Shown here: in pieces, positions 46,389 to 58,590 of the stretch
How the letters are laid out: the number at the start of each line of letters is the position of its first letter
How positions within the stretch are numbered: the stretch's first letter is position 1
NCBI GenBank assembly: GCA_963931865.1
Contig: OZ007505.1
Span: 1,225,289-1,289,288, forward strand
Length of the DNA: 64,000 bases
Reading direction: 5' to 3'
From: Axinella damicornis
Taxonomy: Eukaryota > Porifera > Demospongiae > Axinellida > Axinellidae
Program-made: the position numbers and the translations under genes
The notes under the pieces: model-generated
What the model saw: only the letters and a program-made list of their open reading frames with translations
What the model was told of the DNA's origin: nothing
Databases searched by the model: none

Positions 46389-49324
46389 TTACGGTGGGAT
46401 GCTGAGCAGCAGGTTCTGCCCCCCGCCAGGCAGGTAGGCCACGTTCCTTGACCGGGAGAGAGTGCCAGCTATCTCCTCAGCAGCCTCCAAACGTCTCAGC
46501 TCAATGAGCCCATCTCCGGCATCCTGAAAGGCATTGGACAACAGCTGCGCTGCCTGTGAGTCACCAGAGGAGGAGATGATGGCAGCTTGCTTGATTTGCT
46601 CTGCCTGTGTGTGTGTGTGATGTGTGTAGTGTGTGATGTGTGTAGTGTGTGTGTGCGTAGGTGGGTGGATGGGTGAGTAGGAGTATATGAGTACAGGAGT
46701 GATGTTAGTGACTGGAGAGAGATTATCACTGAATATCAAACTAACCTTCTCTACAACAAATCTTGCTCTCTCTGCCTCCTGTTGCGCTGCACAAAAAAGA
46801 GGCATCGGATGTAACTGACATTCAACGAAGTGTCTCTCCTGGTCTGCTGACATGCACACTCACCAACTTGCTTCATTTCCACAGCTTCTGTGAACTCTCG
46901 TCCAAAGCTCAAGTGAGTCTGCAAAATATACAAGCCAGAGTTACTCACAGTACTGTACCTTTAACAGCTAAGTTGCCATCAACACTATCAGCTTCTGACG
47001 TCAGTTCCTGATATGACCTTGCACCAACAGAAAGGGTGGGACAGGGGGAGGAGGGTGGGTGGGACAGGTGGGTGGAACAGGGGGAGGAGGGTGGGTGTCA
47101 CTCACAGTGCAATAGCACATGGCTATGTTTGCTGTACGCTTTTAGAAAGCATTGACTCGGTACTGGGTGAGCCATTTCTGCCCACTGTTTCCATAATGGT
47201 ATTTGAAATGGAAAACAATGCTCTCACCTTGTAGGGCCTCCATTCCCACCATTCAAGGCCTAGAAGTAGCTAACGAGTGGGTGTGGTTATGGTTGTGAGA
47301 GGACTCTCTTTAGAGAACAGGCGAAGATTCAATTGAGCAGATGAATACATTCAACTGAGCAGATGAACGCTCAAATGAGCAGACGACGATCAGTGTTCTG
47401 GCTGGAATCGTAAATTGCTCATGCCTTGGTCTGATATGGTATACACACTATTACACAGCAAGCTAATACTTAAAACTACTGACTAACAACTGGTCATACG
47501 AGACTTTTCCATCCACTCACAATCGAGATGTCATCCAGAAGCAGTCCGAAGGTCTTGGCTCTGTCAGTGAGGAGCTCATTCACGCGCTGTGACACCACTT
47601 CACGCTGTGTGATCAGCTCACTAGCATCAAACTCTGCCTACGGTGGACAACAAATTTAATGGTATCTCTAGAGATCACTACTCCTGGGGTCAAAATCACA
47701 ACGCAGTGTTACAAGGTAGGCCGTACCACAACACCCTTGAGTACTTCAGTGGTAATTGAAGGGAGAATCCTCTCATCATAGTCTACTCCGATGTTGGAGT
47801 AGATATAGGGTAATTGGTTGGACTCTGGCCGGAAGAGGATTCGAAGGGTGATGTCCACGTTCTGTAGGTCTGGAGCAGGTGTAGATAGTGATGTGTAGGG
47901 GAGGGGAGGGGGAAAGGAACTTGCGTAAGTTGCCAGGCCGTTTCTCCTACACGGCCTGGGAATGAGGCTAGTGGTGACAGATGCACAAGAGTTGAACTGC
48001 AAGTAATGACCACTTTGAGGATTATGATACCATCAACAAAAAGCAGAGACTACAGACGTTTCTGTTCCATTTCGGGAGATGGTGGGGAAAAGACACAGCA
48101 GGGGGGAGCTCACGGTGAGGAATGAGGTAACCAACTCACATACCCTTGCTCCCAGTGATGACAGGCACACGACGTGGCTTGCTGCGGATACTGAATATGA
48201 TTGGTCGCTGGATCCAAGGAATGAGGAAGTGTGTCCCCTCTCCTGACACAGTTTTCAACACTCCTCTGAAGCGGTCAAAGATCACAGCCCTCTCTCCACC
48301 GTCAACTGCGGGATGGAAAGTTGAAAACAGGACATCTAATATCATAGTCATGCATGCGCAATTTGATTGGCTGACACACAAAGTAAAATCTCCACATCAA
48401 AAAATATTGATAGGCAGGGGACGATCGATTGATTGATGTTACAACATCCAGTAATCCAGACTATCTGCACAGCGGCGGAGCAAGGAAAGGAGGGGAGGTC
48501 TCAAGAACTAAAGTAGGCTTACAATTAGTCTCCAAATCAGAGCCTTCACACGGCGAGAAAGGATCTGGGCATCAGGGCATACACGTCCTCATGGAATGCG
48601 GTTGGGTAATTAGCAATCAGTGGTGATTAGGCCTGAGATAATTATTAATTTTGAGAATAGTAGCAAAGGTAAAGAATTGAGAATAATAGCAAGCTTTTGC
48701 ATGCGGAAATAAGGGGTGTGGCACAAATTGACTTCCAGTTTGCTGCACAATGGCTGACATTTGCACAGATATTGTAGTTGATTTGTTGACAGTCTTGTCC
48801 GAGGACTCGGATTTGCCAGTACCTCAGGTACAATCTTCGCTCACTCAAGACTATGTTGAATGTTCCCTAATGTTGCAGTATAACAAGCGTTGACTATAAA
48901 GTTATTTGTTGAGAATAATATAGCAAGGGTTTTGGGAATAATAGCAAGATTTTAAAACAATTAAGGAATAGAATAATAGCTACAAGTTGAGGCATAATTA
49001 TCTCAGGCCTAGTGGTGATACCACAATCACTATCAACTTGCTCATGGGTATTACAGCATAGCAATGCTGTATCTAGTCAGTAGCGACACTGAAAAACCTT
49101 CATGACGTCATCTGCAATCAAGGCCAGCATTCCGGTGGGATGACAACTCGAAGGTTGATTAGCCTACAATCTGGTCAACTGAAGAACACGATCGGACCAA
49201 TATTAGTGCCAGATCAGGTTCTTCAGTTGATTCCCAATCGGTAGTCTCGTGGGACAGACTCTCGAGAGTTTGCCCACAAGGCTAGACAATCTACTTATCG
49301 CTGACGAGGCACTTCCTGTCACAA

Positions 49325-49357
<33 letters not shown>

Positions 49358-49520
49358 ATATCTATCTACTTGCAACTCCAGTAGAATCTGATTGCCCCGT
49401 TCACGCCCACACAGCATCTGTAGTGTTCTACGCACCATTGTAGAGGGTGGAATTGATCACAGCACCCGTGATAGCCAATCCAGCACCGATTCCTATCAGC
49501 CGATTCAGTGTTGCAGCCAT
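46389..49520 (-). CDS. PHB1: Prohibitin-1, mitochondrial inner-membrane SPFH scaffold
   Basis: The predicted 272-aa protein (the same length as human PHB1) joins 49520..49436, 48305..48144, 47869..47727, 47637..47521, 46918..46864, 46786..46746 and 46604..46389 on the minus strand, all phases agreeing. The N-terminus [19 protein letters not shown] is the membrane anchor. The SPFH domain shows [42 protein letters not shown] and [15 protein letters not shown]. The coiled coil shows [19 protein letters not shown] then [20 protein letters not shown]. The end is [18 protein letters not shown]. With PHB2 it forms the ring complex that scaffolds proteases and cristae. The ATG9 3' end converges on it, and its 5' end faces PTPN23. 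Confidence 0.97.
47932..47970. repeat. Hairpin-family half copy in a PHB intron
   Basis: CCAGGCCGTTTCTCCTACAC followed by GGCCTGGGAATGAGGCTA; the left TAGCCTC end is missing. Confidence 0.6.
48570..49155. mobile_element. Inverted-repeat element copy 2, interrupted by a nested TIR element
   Basis: 48590-48622 and 49015-49155 match the interior of the element at 29597-29981 (GGGTAATTAGCAATCA; GTGATACCACAATC; AGTAGCGACACTGAAA; TCTGCAATCAAGG; GACAACTCGAA). Between them sits a ~390-bp insert whose ends AGGCCTGAGATAATTATTAA and GCATAATTATCTCAGGCCT are inverted repeats (about 48627-49010). This is insertion of one element into another, within PHB intron 1. Confidence 0.72.
49326..49368. repeat. (ATCT)n microsatellite
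   Basis: About ten TATC units with one interruption, in PHB intron 1. Confidence 0.9.
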
Positions 49521-49701
49521 TTTAACAATCCACGTGTGCAGTTGTTACTACGCATGCGCAGTAAGCAATCAACCAGTAACCTTTGACCTGTTGGGAGTGA
49601 TCACATGATTTGCATATGACTTCCAGCTTCCTGTAAACTTATGGACTTTTCATCAGTGTGTTTTGGTGAAGTGTGGACTCTCAAGCTGACCATAACGCAA
49701 G
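49521..49701. promoter_or_regulatory. Bidirectional promoter PHB / PTPN23 with NRF1-like palindrome
   Basis: Start codons are 181 bp apart and divergent. CGCATGCGCA at 49551-49560, inside TACGCATGCGCAGTA, is an NRF1-type site, 31 bp upstream of the PHB start codon. NRF1 controls many nuclear genes for mitochondria in animals, which suits PHB; binding is inferred. Confidence 0.55.
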
Positions 49702-51591
49702 ATGGCTGCCAGTTGGGAGTGTCCTAGTCTCCCTATGTTGTCTTTCCCCATGAAGGAGTCGGGCCGGACCAGTTTCCTGGGGATCAAACCAGTGAGGGAG
49801 GAGGGAGGGAAGGGGAGCTAGCTGTAATAGGCCTTTTAATCAGTCCATAAGCAGCCACTTGACTGCAGTCTTGGGGATCATTCGTCATCCATGCTTGAAC
49901 GACGTGGATTTTGGTCCAGCAAGAAGTACATACTAAGCAGGTACCAGACATACATGCTCATTCAGAACTGCCCCTGACATTAATATACCCTAACCCATTG
50001 CCCTACTTCCTGCCGGACCAATAACAAGTTTGTTAATTGAAGTTCAGGATCCCTCTCTTTTGTCTTGTGTACTGTGTGATCCTACCCCTTGCACTGTAGT
50101 AGGTGAGGTCTTGGGTTGTAGTTGAAGTCTTGGTACTTGGTAGTAGGTGAAGTCTTGGGACTTGGTTGTAGGTGAGGTCTTGGGACGTGGGACCGTGGGT
50201 AGTAGGTGAAGTCTTGGGACGTGGGACCGTAGTAGGTGAAGTCTTGGGACGTGGGTAGTAGGTGAAGTCTTGTATACACTATGCACAGTGGACTCAATAG
50301 TGGAACTGTGAACATTGTTTATGGATTACCCTGCCTGTGATACAAGGAATGCACATACTTGTTAGTCAGAATTCTCAGGCCAAGAGCTAGACGCACTGTG
50401 GGGGTAGTAAAGAAGCAGGCCTTCCTGGAACTTACCCTTTGCACCAAGGTGATGCTAACAGATGTGCAAGGATCATAGCTGCATGGGAATGAGACTAAAA
50501 AGATCTCAGCTGCATGGGAATGGGACTGCAGCTGTGTGGGACCGAGACTAAATGATGATACCTCCCTCTCTCCAGATGATCAGTGCCCAGTACGAGGAAG
50601 ACCCAGAGTCGTTCCGAGAGGAGATTAGACAACTTGACCAGCTCAGAGAGGTCAGTTCATCGCTGAGTTTAGCCAATTCCTTGGGGCTGTAACTTGGCAC
50701 AAACTCTGCCATGAGGCAGCAATTCCCACTGCAAGATTATTTACATTCCTCAGTGGACATGACATGACTCCATAGATTAGTTACAACTGCAGAATCTTTG
50801 GGAATGTTTGTGACTCTTGAGGCAAGCCTTAATATGGGTATGTGTTGTTTCTTAATCTGCAGACAATTACTAGACCATGTAATTGCAGTAAGCATGTACT
50901 GCTACCATTGTGAGGTTGGATTGGGGCCAAGCCCTGAGTCTACTTCCTTTCAAATATTACATCAAGCTTAGTTGGTATTGTCTAGCCCGAGGGCCATACT
51001 ATAGGGCAAGAGTCCACATGCTGCACTAGAATTCAACAGCAGAGCACATGTAGCTCGAAACACTACCTGCTAACATAGTCTTCCATAGCCAAAGTTGTGG
51101 GCGTAATAATCCCTCTCCTCCCCTCCTTTTTCCTTTACCCTCCCTCCCTCCCTCCCTCCCTCCCTCCCTCCCTCCCTCCCTCCCTCCCTCCCTCCCTCCC
51201 TCCCTCCCTCCCTTCCTCCCTCCCTCCCTCCCTCCCTCCCTCCCTCCCCCCCCCCCCCCCCTCTCTCCCCCCCTCCCCCCCTCTCTCCCTCCCAGCATGC
51301 CATCCGTCCTCCTCGGGACTATGGAGGGTGTTCTGTGATACGACGCTACTTTGCCCAACTGCACCTGCTGAGGGCACGGTTCCCCCCAGAGAAAGGGCAG
51401 CTGCCTATAGACTTTGCATGGTGGGTGGCCATCACAGGTGGGAGGGGGGGGGGGGGGGGGGTGGGACAGCTGCACCTGCTGAGCTCGAGGTACGGTTCCC
51501 CCCAGAGATAGGGCAGCTGCCCATAGACTTTGCATGGTGGGTAGCCATCACAGGTGGGAGAGGAAACATGGCCTGAAGTATGCTCTTTGGT

Positions 51592-51636
<45 letters not shown>

Positions 51637-54600
51637 TCTGACCAGCTTTTGTTAGCAGAAGGGGAAAGGGAGGAGGGGGAGGAGAGAAAGTGGAAAAGAG
51701 GAGGGGGGGGGGGGAGGGATGGGAGAAGAGAGGGGTACATAAACTACAATTCTAGCTCAGTGAATGCTCTGTCTCACAGGAAGGATGCGTTCTCAAGTGC
51801 AGAGTATATCCAGGAAGGATTGCAGATCGAGCAGGCCTCGGTCCTCTACAATCTCGGTGAGTTGACGACATTGCCTCATTGGGGAGGGGCAGGTGCACAA
51901 GAGCCATGGATAGGAGGTTTGGGGGTGTGAGACGGTGGGCACTGTGTCCTATGTAGGAAGGCCATGTGTTCATCAATCTTGACATCAAGGGGCATCCACC
52001 CCATCACTGGCCTAACAGTTAGCACTGTGTCACATGACTCTAGATCTATGGCTTGTCACATGACTCTGGGACTCTGGGGGCTTGTGATATACCCAGTGTG
52101 CCTTGTCTTGTTGCAGCTGCTCTTCACTCACAGTTGGGCTGTCATGGCAGGAGAGATAATGAACAGGTAGGTGATGTCACATGACCTGTAGATGCTCCTG
52201 CACTACAGTCGTGTATACACCACCTGTTGATCACATGCCGCATGCTTATGGTATGGTAGTATACACACAACCTGTCACGTCACTGTACAACTTGTACTTG
52301 ATGTTGAAGGTTTGTAGTGTGAAGTCAGGGTTGTTGTTGCAATTAACCTCAGCTCCTCAAGAGGGAGCACATCCTGTACTGCATACCCAATCTACCCTTT
52401 CAGTCAGATGGTCTTGTGTGATACCTGAGAATAAGGGATGAATTGTTGTAGTTATGCCAGTGTGGTCTTGTGCGACTGAGAATAAGTTCTTGTAGTGACA
52501 CCAGTACGTACCTGTCCATTCAGGAGATGAAAGAGGCTGTCACACACTTCCAGTGTGCAGCAGGGGCAATCACATACCTCGAGGTGAGTAAGCATGGTTG
52601 TCATAGCAACTGTCATGGTGAGATTACGTCACGTCAGCATCACAAGAAGCTCATGCCTTAATTCCACGAACAGTTGCCTCATCCATCCTGCAGCTAGCAT
52701 TGCCATGCCTTCAGACAGGCCAGTCTCTCTATTCATTGCTGCAAGCAATGGAAACTGTTTGGAGGCCTAGGAATGAGGCGTCTATCCTAGTGTATAGCTC
52801 ATCCTGTTATTTTCTTAAGTTTCGGAAACATACATTGTACTTGTTGTCTATGTAAGACTATACATGTGGCTGTGAAATTGCATCCTTCTCTGCTTTTGTT
52901 TAGGAGCACTTCGCTGTGAACCATGCCAGCAAGGACTTGTCTCCTCAGTTTGTGGCCCTTTACAAGAACCTGATGCTGGTAGGTATGACCATGTCACATG
53001 ACCAAGTCACATGACTTACATGAATGCATGTTACATGGCATACATGTGAGGTCACATGACCTACTTTTTACCATGGCAACCTACAGGGCCAGGCTCAGGA
53101 GTGTCTGGTAGAGAAATCACTCAAGGGAGTCGGGAGGGTCAAGAGTATCACCATCTCAAAGCTGGCAGCCAGGGTGAGCAGTTTTGCAGCTTCAGAATGT
53201 GTTGCTGTTCAGCAGCTTGAATTCAGTCAGTCAGTCCTTCGCTGTCTTCTTGTTGCTAGGTGACAGAGTACTATGTCCAGGTGAGCAAGTCTCTGGAGGT
53301 GGAGCCCTGCAACATTGTTGCCAAGAAGTACAAGGACTGGACACGCCTGCTCAAAGTCAAGATGCTCTATTTCCAGGCATTGTCACACGTAAGTGAGCAA
53401 ACTGTCTTGTCACAGGTTAGTTTTTGCTGTGGTAAGAAAACGTGTAAAAAGCAAACAACTGCAATATCAACACACCAGGCTGCATAGAACCTATCTTCAA
53501 GAAAACATTGCAGCCCAAGATTGGGAATAGATTTAGTATTCATTACTCTATCCTAGGCTCATTCCCAGGCCAATCGGAATGAGCCTAACTCATTCTAAAC
53601 ACAGGAGCGCATGAGCTGCCTACTGCTATACTGGTTGTACATTTCCTATCGTTTATGTGTACCGGGATCTAGGTTGATCCGCACAATACACGAGCTACGT
53701 ATGTAGGGAAGAGCAATATTCAGGTATGCTTTCAGCTCCCAATCGGGAAAGTTTTTCTCTACATCCTTGGCCTACATGTATGTATGCAGTGAAAACAGTG
53801 TTGCTATAGCACCAGGTGTACATGAGCCACCTGCATTGTGTGGAGTATGTTTTTAGCCCAACATTACATTAATTTTTGTCATCCTTGCTGATTTTATTAC
53901 ATCATAATGATGTCTTAGTAAGTGAAGAGGGTGTGTCTCTTGTTCAGTTTTTCCAGGGAGCGCATGCTGAGGAGATGGGGAAGCATGGAGAAATGGTACG
54001 TGTCATGTGACAGAATAAAGTATAGCTTGATACTGCAGTTGGTGGTAATTCCACACTTCCAGTTGTTGTTGCTTACAGCCAAAAATGGCAGACTGTTTTT
54101 ATCACAACTGAATTACTTTTCTTGTGCTGTCCTGAGCTCCACGTTGCCCACAGTAAAGCCTCTATACTTGTGATGCTTCCCACGTGATACAGCATAGCAA
54201 GCTTTCCATTCCATTCCACCGATGCATGACCGAGGCTGTGAGGAGCCAAACAAGACATTGGTAATTGAGGATGTGCTTTCTAATCACCCAACTGCCAATC
54301 CTCGCCAAGTTTACAATTCCCGTCGTACATCCTACTGTGTGTGGCAAGTCTCCTAGTCTCCGCCCCTCACTGCAGGACATGGTCCCGCCTGCGAGACCAC
54401 CTGTGAATGAGGCTAGCTTCTAGCATTTAGTGACAACATCCTCATCGTGAGAACCTCATGACATTCACTGTCTAGATCGGCTACCACCAGCTCGCTCTGC
54501 ACAAGCTGTCCGCCATTGGCAAGATCCAGAAGAGCCTTGGGGAGGTGGTGAAGGAGGCGGTGAGGAACCTCGGGGAACACCTGCAGGGCAATTTGCAGGT

Positions 54601-56428
54601 GTCCAAGAAACAGAACGACCAGGTGTACCACGACATTGTTCCTGTACAGGAGACTCTGGAGACTACACAAGGTGAGTTGGTGTGGTGGTCCTCCATTCTG
54701 GACTTTAGGTTCCATTCCAGGTTTTAGGTTCCATTCCGGTCTGTGATGGCAGTGTGATTGTGTTGCTGTGACATCAATTTTCTATCGCATTCTCTGTATA
54801 CCATTACTCATCACCCTACTCTATTGCACTCTGTTAGTTGTCTGTTCCATTCCCATTCACTGGTTCCAACTATCCTGCCCCATTCCAGGAGCAGACCTGG
54901 TGAAGCCGGTGTCCTTCCATCCTGTTGATCCCAAGAGCCATGGCACGGACATCCTCGTCCGACTGGTCCCCATGCGTGCGTACGAGGTAGCCTCTGTGTT
55001 CAGTGAGGAGGCTGCTAAACTACAGAGGTCCATTGTGTCCTCCGTGCAGGATAAGGACGAGGAGCTCGAGTAAGCTCATTCCCGTACCTGATTCTGAGTT
55101 GATCATGTTCCCATACTCAATTGTTATGCTGACATTCCATTGCCTCTTTCCGAGCCCGCCTTGTACCTGGTTCTTGGCCTCGTTCCAGGCTCGAGCTCCT
55201 CCCCAACTTTTGGTCGCATACTGTATAATATGCGACAAAAAGCTGGGGAGGAGCCTGGGAACAAGGCTACCTGGTTCTGAGTCTGGACACATTCTACTGA
55301 CTCATTCCGATGCCTGCCTTGTACCTGTTCAGAGTCCGCACAATACTTTGTTCTGTGCTAATAGTGTATTGTTGCCTGTCCTACTTTGCTATGATTGCTG
55401 CAAATATTGTCTTAACCTGATAGGCAGTTCATGACATCGCTGAACATCGGAGAGATTAATAAGCTACATACTGGGCCACCTGAAATTCCAAGTATGTGAA
55501 AGTACCCAGTTCCATTCCAGTACTGTATGCCCGGAATTGATCCCCCAAATCCACTTCTGTGTGGTTTCCGCAATCTGTGGTTGTGATCCCATGATTCCAC
55601 CTTCCCTCCATCCCACCTTCCCTCCTTCCCAGGTGAGGTGAGGAAACAGCACCAGCTGCTGCAGGGGAAGAGAGAGACCATCACCAAGCTACACAGGAAC
55701 ATCCAGGGTAGGTAGGGCGTTGAGCTCGTGGAGTGTTCTGGAAGTGTTCTACATTGTACTGTTTCGTGTTTGCTTTCCAGAGCTGATGTCACTGTCGGGA
55801 CAGGTGTCTGAGGATTTGGAGGTGGTTGCAACGTGGAGGAAGGAGGACACTGAGGAGGAGGAGGAGTTTCGTGTATGTGTGCAGAGGGAGGAGGGGGGAG
55901 GGGAGAGGGGATCGAGTGGGAGGAGGAGGTAGGGGGAGGGTATGGATGTGAGGAACTATAGTACTAGCCTTGTCCTCTGGCCTGAAGGTACCTTGGTAGT
56001 GTACCTCCGAAGGGTCCCACGATGAGGAACCCTTGGTAACGAGTCATTCCGGGCTGAAAAGCAGGTATGGTTGTAGGGGTAGTGGTATTTGAGATACATG
56101 TAGCAACTGTTTGGTTGCCAAGGTGAGGATGACATTGGGGAAACATGGGTACCAAATTGGTACCTCGCATGAGTGCAACTCCTCACAGATCTGCTTTAGA
56201 GTCTTGCTGATACACACACCCACTTGTATCACTTGTATGTTGCAGTTCATTTCTGTTTTGCTTGTCCCCCAGGCCAAGTTTGGTACGAGGCCGGCTGCTC
56301 AGGCGTGTGCCGCGCTGTGGAGGGACCTGGAGAACTACCAGGATTACCACTCACAAGCTGTGAGTAGCAGCTGCCTCTTCATGGCAGAGGGAGGGGGCGG
56401 GGGAGAGGGAATTATAGGAAAGGAAGGA

Positions 56429-56465
<37 letters not shown>

Positions 56466-58547
56466 ACCAGGGTGAGGAAGGGGCAGTGAGAGAGTAAAGG
56501 AAAATGGGAGAGGGAGGGACTTTGTTACTGGTAACGTTGCAAGTATACATGTACTTGCCAACCATGTGTACAGAACAGGCTGGACGTCTCCCTCCAGCTC
56601 CCTTAGTGCCTGGTAATTTGGCCTGTCATTGTTGGTGCTTAGCTTGACTGACGGTTAATCTCATCATTTTCTTTCTCCATTCCCTCCTCCCTCCCTGCAC
56701 ACACACGCAAATCTTCCCCCTCAGAGTAAATCGAACTCGGAGCTGAAGGCCATGTTTGATCAACACTATCAAAACCTGATGTTGCTCACTGGACCTCTGT
56801 CAATGATCGAGGCAGCTGTGCCCAAAATGACATTGATGGATAGTAAGGGTGAAATAACAGTGGTAGCACCTGTGCATGAAGTAGCCTCATTGCCATGCAG
56901 GCTGGGGGAGAGGGCTCTAGGGAGGCTGGGAGGAGAGGGAGGGAGGCTGGGTGGGAGGTGGGGGGAGGGGAGAGTGAGGGAGGGAGGTTGGGGGAGAGGA
57001 GGGAGGCTAGGGGGAGAGGGAGGGATGCTGGGGGGGGAGAGGTGGGGGAGGGGAGAGTGAGGGAGAGAGGTTGGGGGAGAGGGAGGGAGGCTGGGAGGGA
57101 GAGGGAGGGATGCTGGGGGGAGAGGGAGGGATGCTGGGGGGAGAGGTGGGGGGGGGGGGGAGTGAGGGAGGGAGGTTGGGGGAGAGGGAGGGTGGCTGGG
57201 AGAGAGAGGGAGGGATGCTGGGAGGGAGAGGGAGGGATGCTGGGGGGAGAGGGAGGGGGGAGGCTGGTACAGTTTAGTATGTGAATGATGTCATTGGAGC
57301 CTGATCACAGGTCAATGTGATGGGAGGCTATTATGTCATTGGAGCCTGATCACAGGTCAATGTGATGGGAGGCTATTATGTCATTGGAGCCTGATCACAG
57401 GTCAATGTGATGGGAGGCTATTATGTCATTGGAGCCTGATCACAGGTCAATGTGATGGGAGGCTATTATGCATTTGAGGGGTATAACATCAATATGGTAC
57501 AGGAACCTAGCGTTTCATTTTAACCCTTTAGCTCCAGCAGAGGATGCAGCTGACATAGAGAGATGGAAGGAGCTACTGGTAAGTGAATATGACTGTCTGT
57601 GTGATTGACTTGGGTACATGGATGTGTGTTGGTGAACTACCTGTGTGGAATGGTATGGATGATGTATGGCACTGTATGGGAGCTAAGATGGCAGCTGTAT
57701 TGATTGGGATGGGAGTTGTGTGGAATGGAATGGGAGCTACATGTAAGCTACATACACGTGTGGGAAAAGCTTTGGAACTATGTGTATGGGAGATTACCTC
57801 ATTCGTATGCCTGTGCGTAGTATGAACACGCTAGTCCTTCCACTGGTAGTCTCTCTGGCGCTCCACAGTTCCATTCGTCTGTGCACATCTGTAATGGGAA
57901 TACTTGGAAGAGACTAGCTAGCCTTGTTCCCAGGCCGCTTTCTCTCCTCCTACGCAGCCTGGGAACGAGTCCTCCTACGCAGCCTGGGAACGAGTCTAGA
58001 GCATAGCATGCTCACATGCCTATTTTAGCTAAGGCTATATATGAATTAGCGAACATCACTTCCTGTCTATCTGCCAAATTCAGCCTCTGATTGAATGTTG
58101 AAACTGATATTGTCTTCTAGGGCAAAGTTGACCAGATGAAAATGCAAAGGAGTACGTTGTTGGCCCGGCTCCGAGAGCAGATCGGTAGTGATGACATCAC
58201 CAAGGTTCTCATTGGTCACCTTGGTGTAGACCAGGATACCTTCATTGACGAGCACATGAAGAAACATCGTGAAGTTGTGGACGTAATTCGACAGAACCTG
58301 ACAGCCCAGGACAAGATACTTACGTGAGTGTGAGCATACAGGTCACATGACCCTCTATGCATGTCATGTGATGTTTCCTGCTGTCATAGATAGTGCATAT
58401 GCTAGTCTGTGACTCCTCCAGTTTACTGGTTGTAATGTTGAATATGAACATGTTGGATAAAATGGCTGGCATTCAGGTAACATAGGACGTATTCAACAGT
58501 TTCAAAGCCACTTATTTGCCACTTGTCACATGCACACGCACACACGT

Positions 58548-58590
<43 letters not shown>

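Noticed and set aside
51421..51440. PTPN23 exon 3 ending at ACAG|GTGGGA (51437)
   Set aside because: That donor leaves phase 1 and puts exon 4 out of frame. The donor at 51420/51421 (GCATG|GTGGGT) gives FAWKDAF in frame, as in BRO1 domains.
50098..51740. Pro-, Gly- or Glu-rich ORFs over (CCCT)n and G-rich tracts
   Set aside because: Simple-sequence translations within PTPN23 introns, with no conservation expected and open on both strands.
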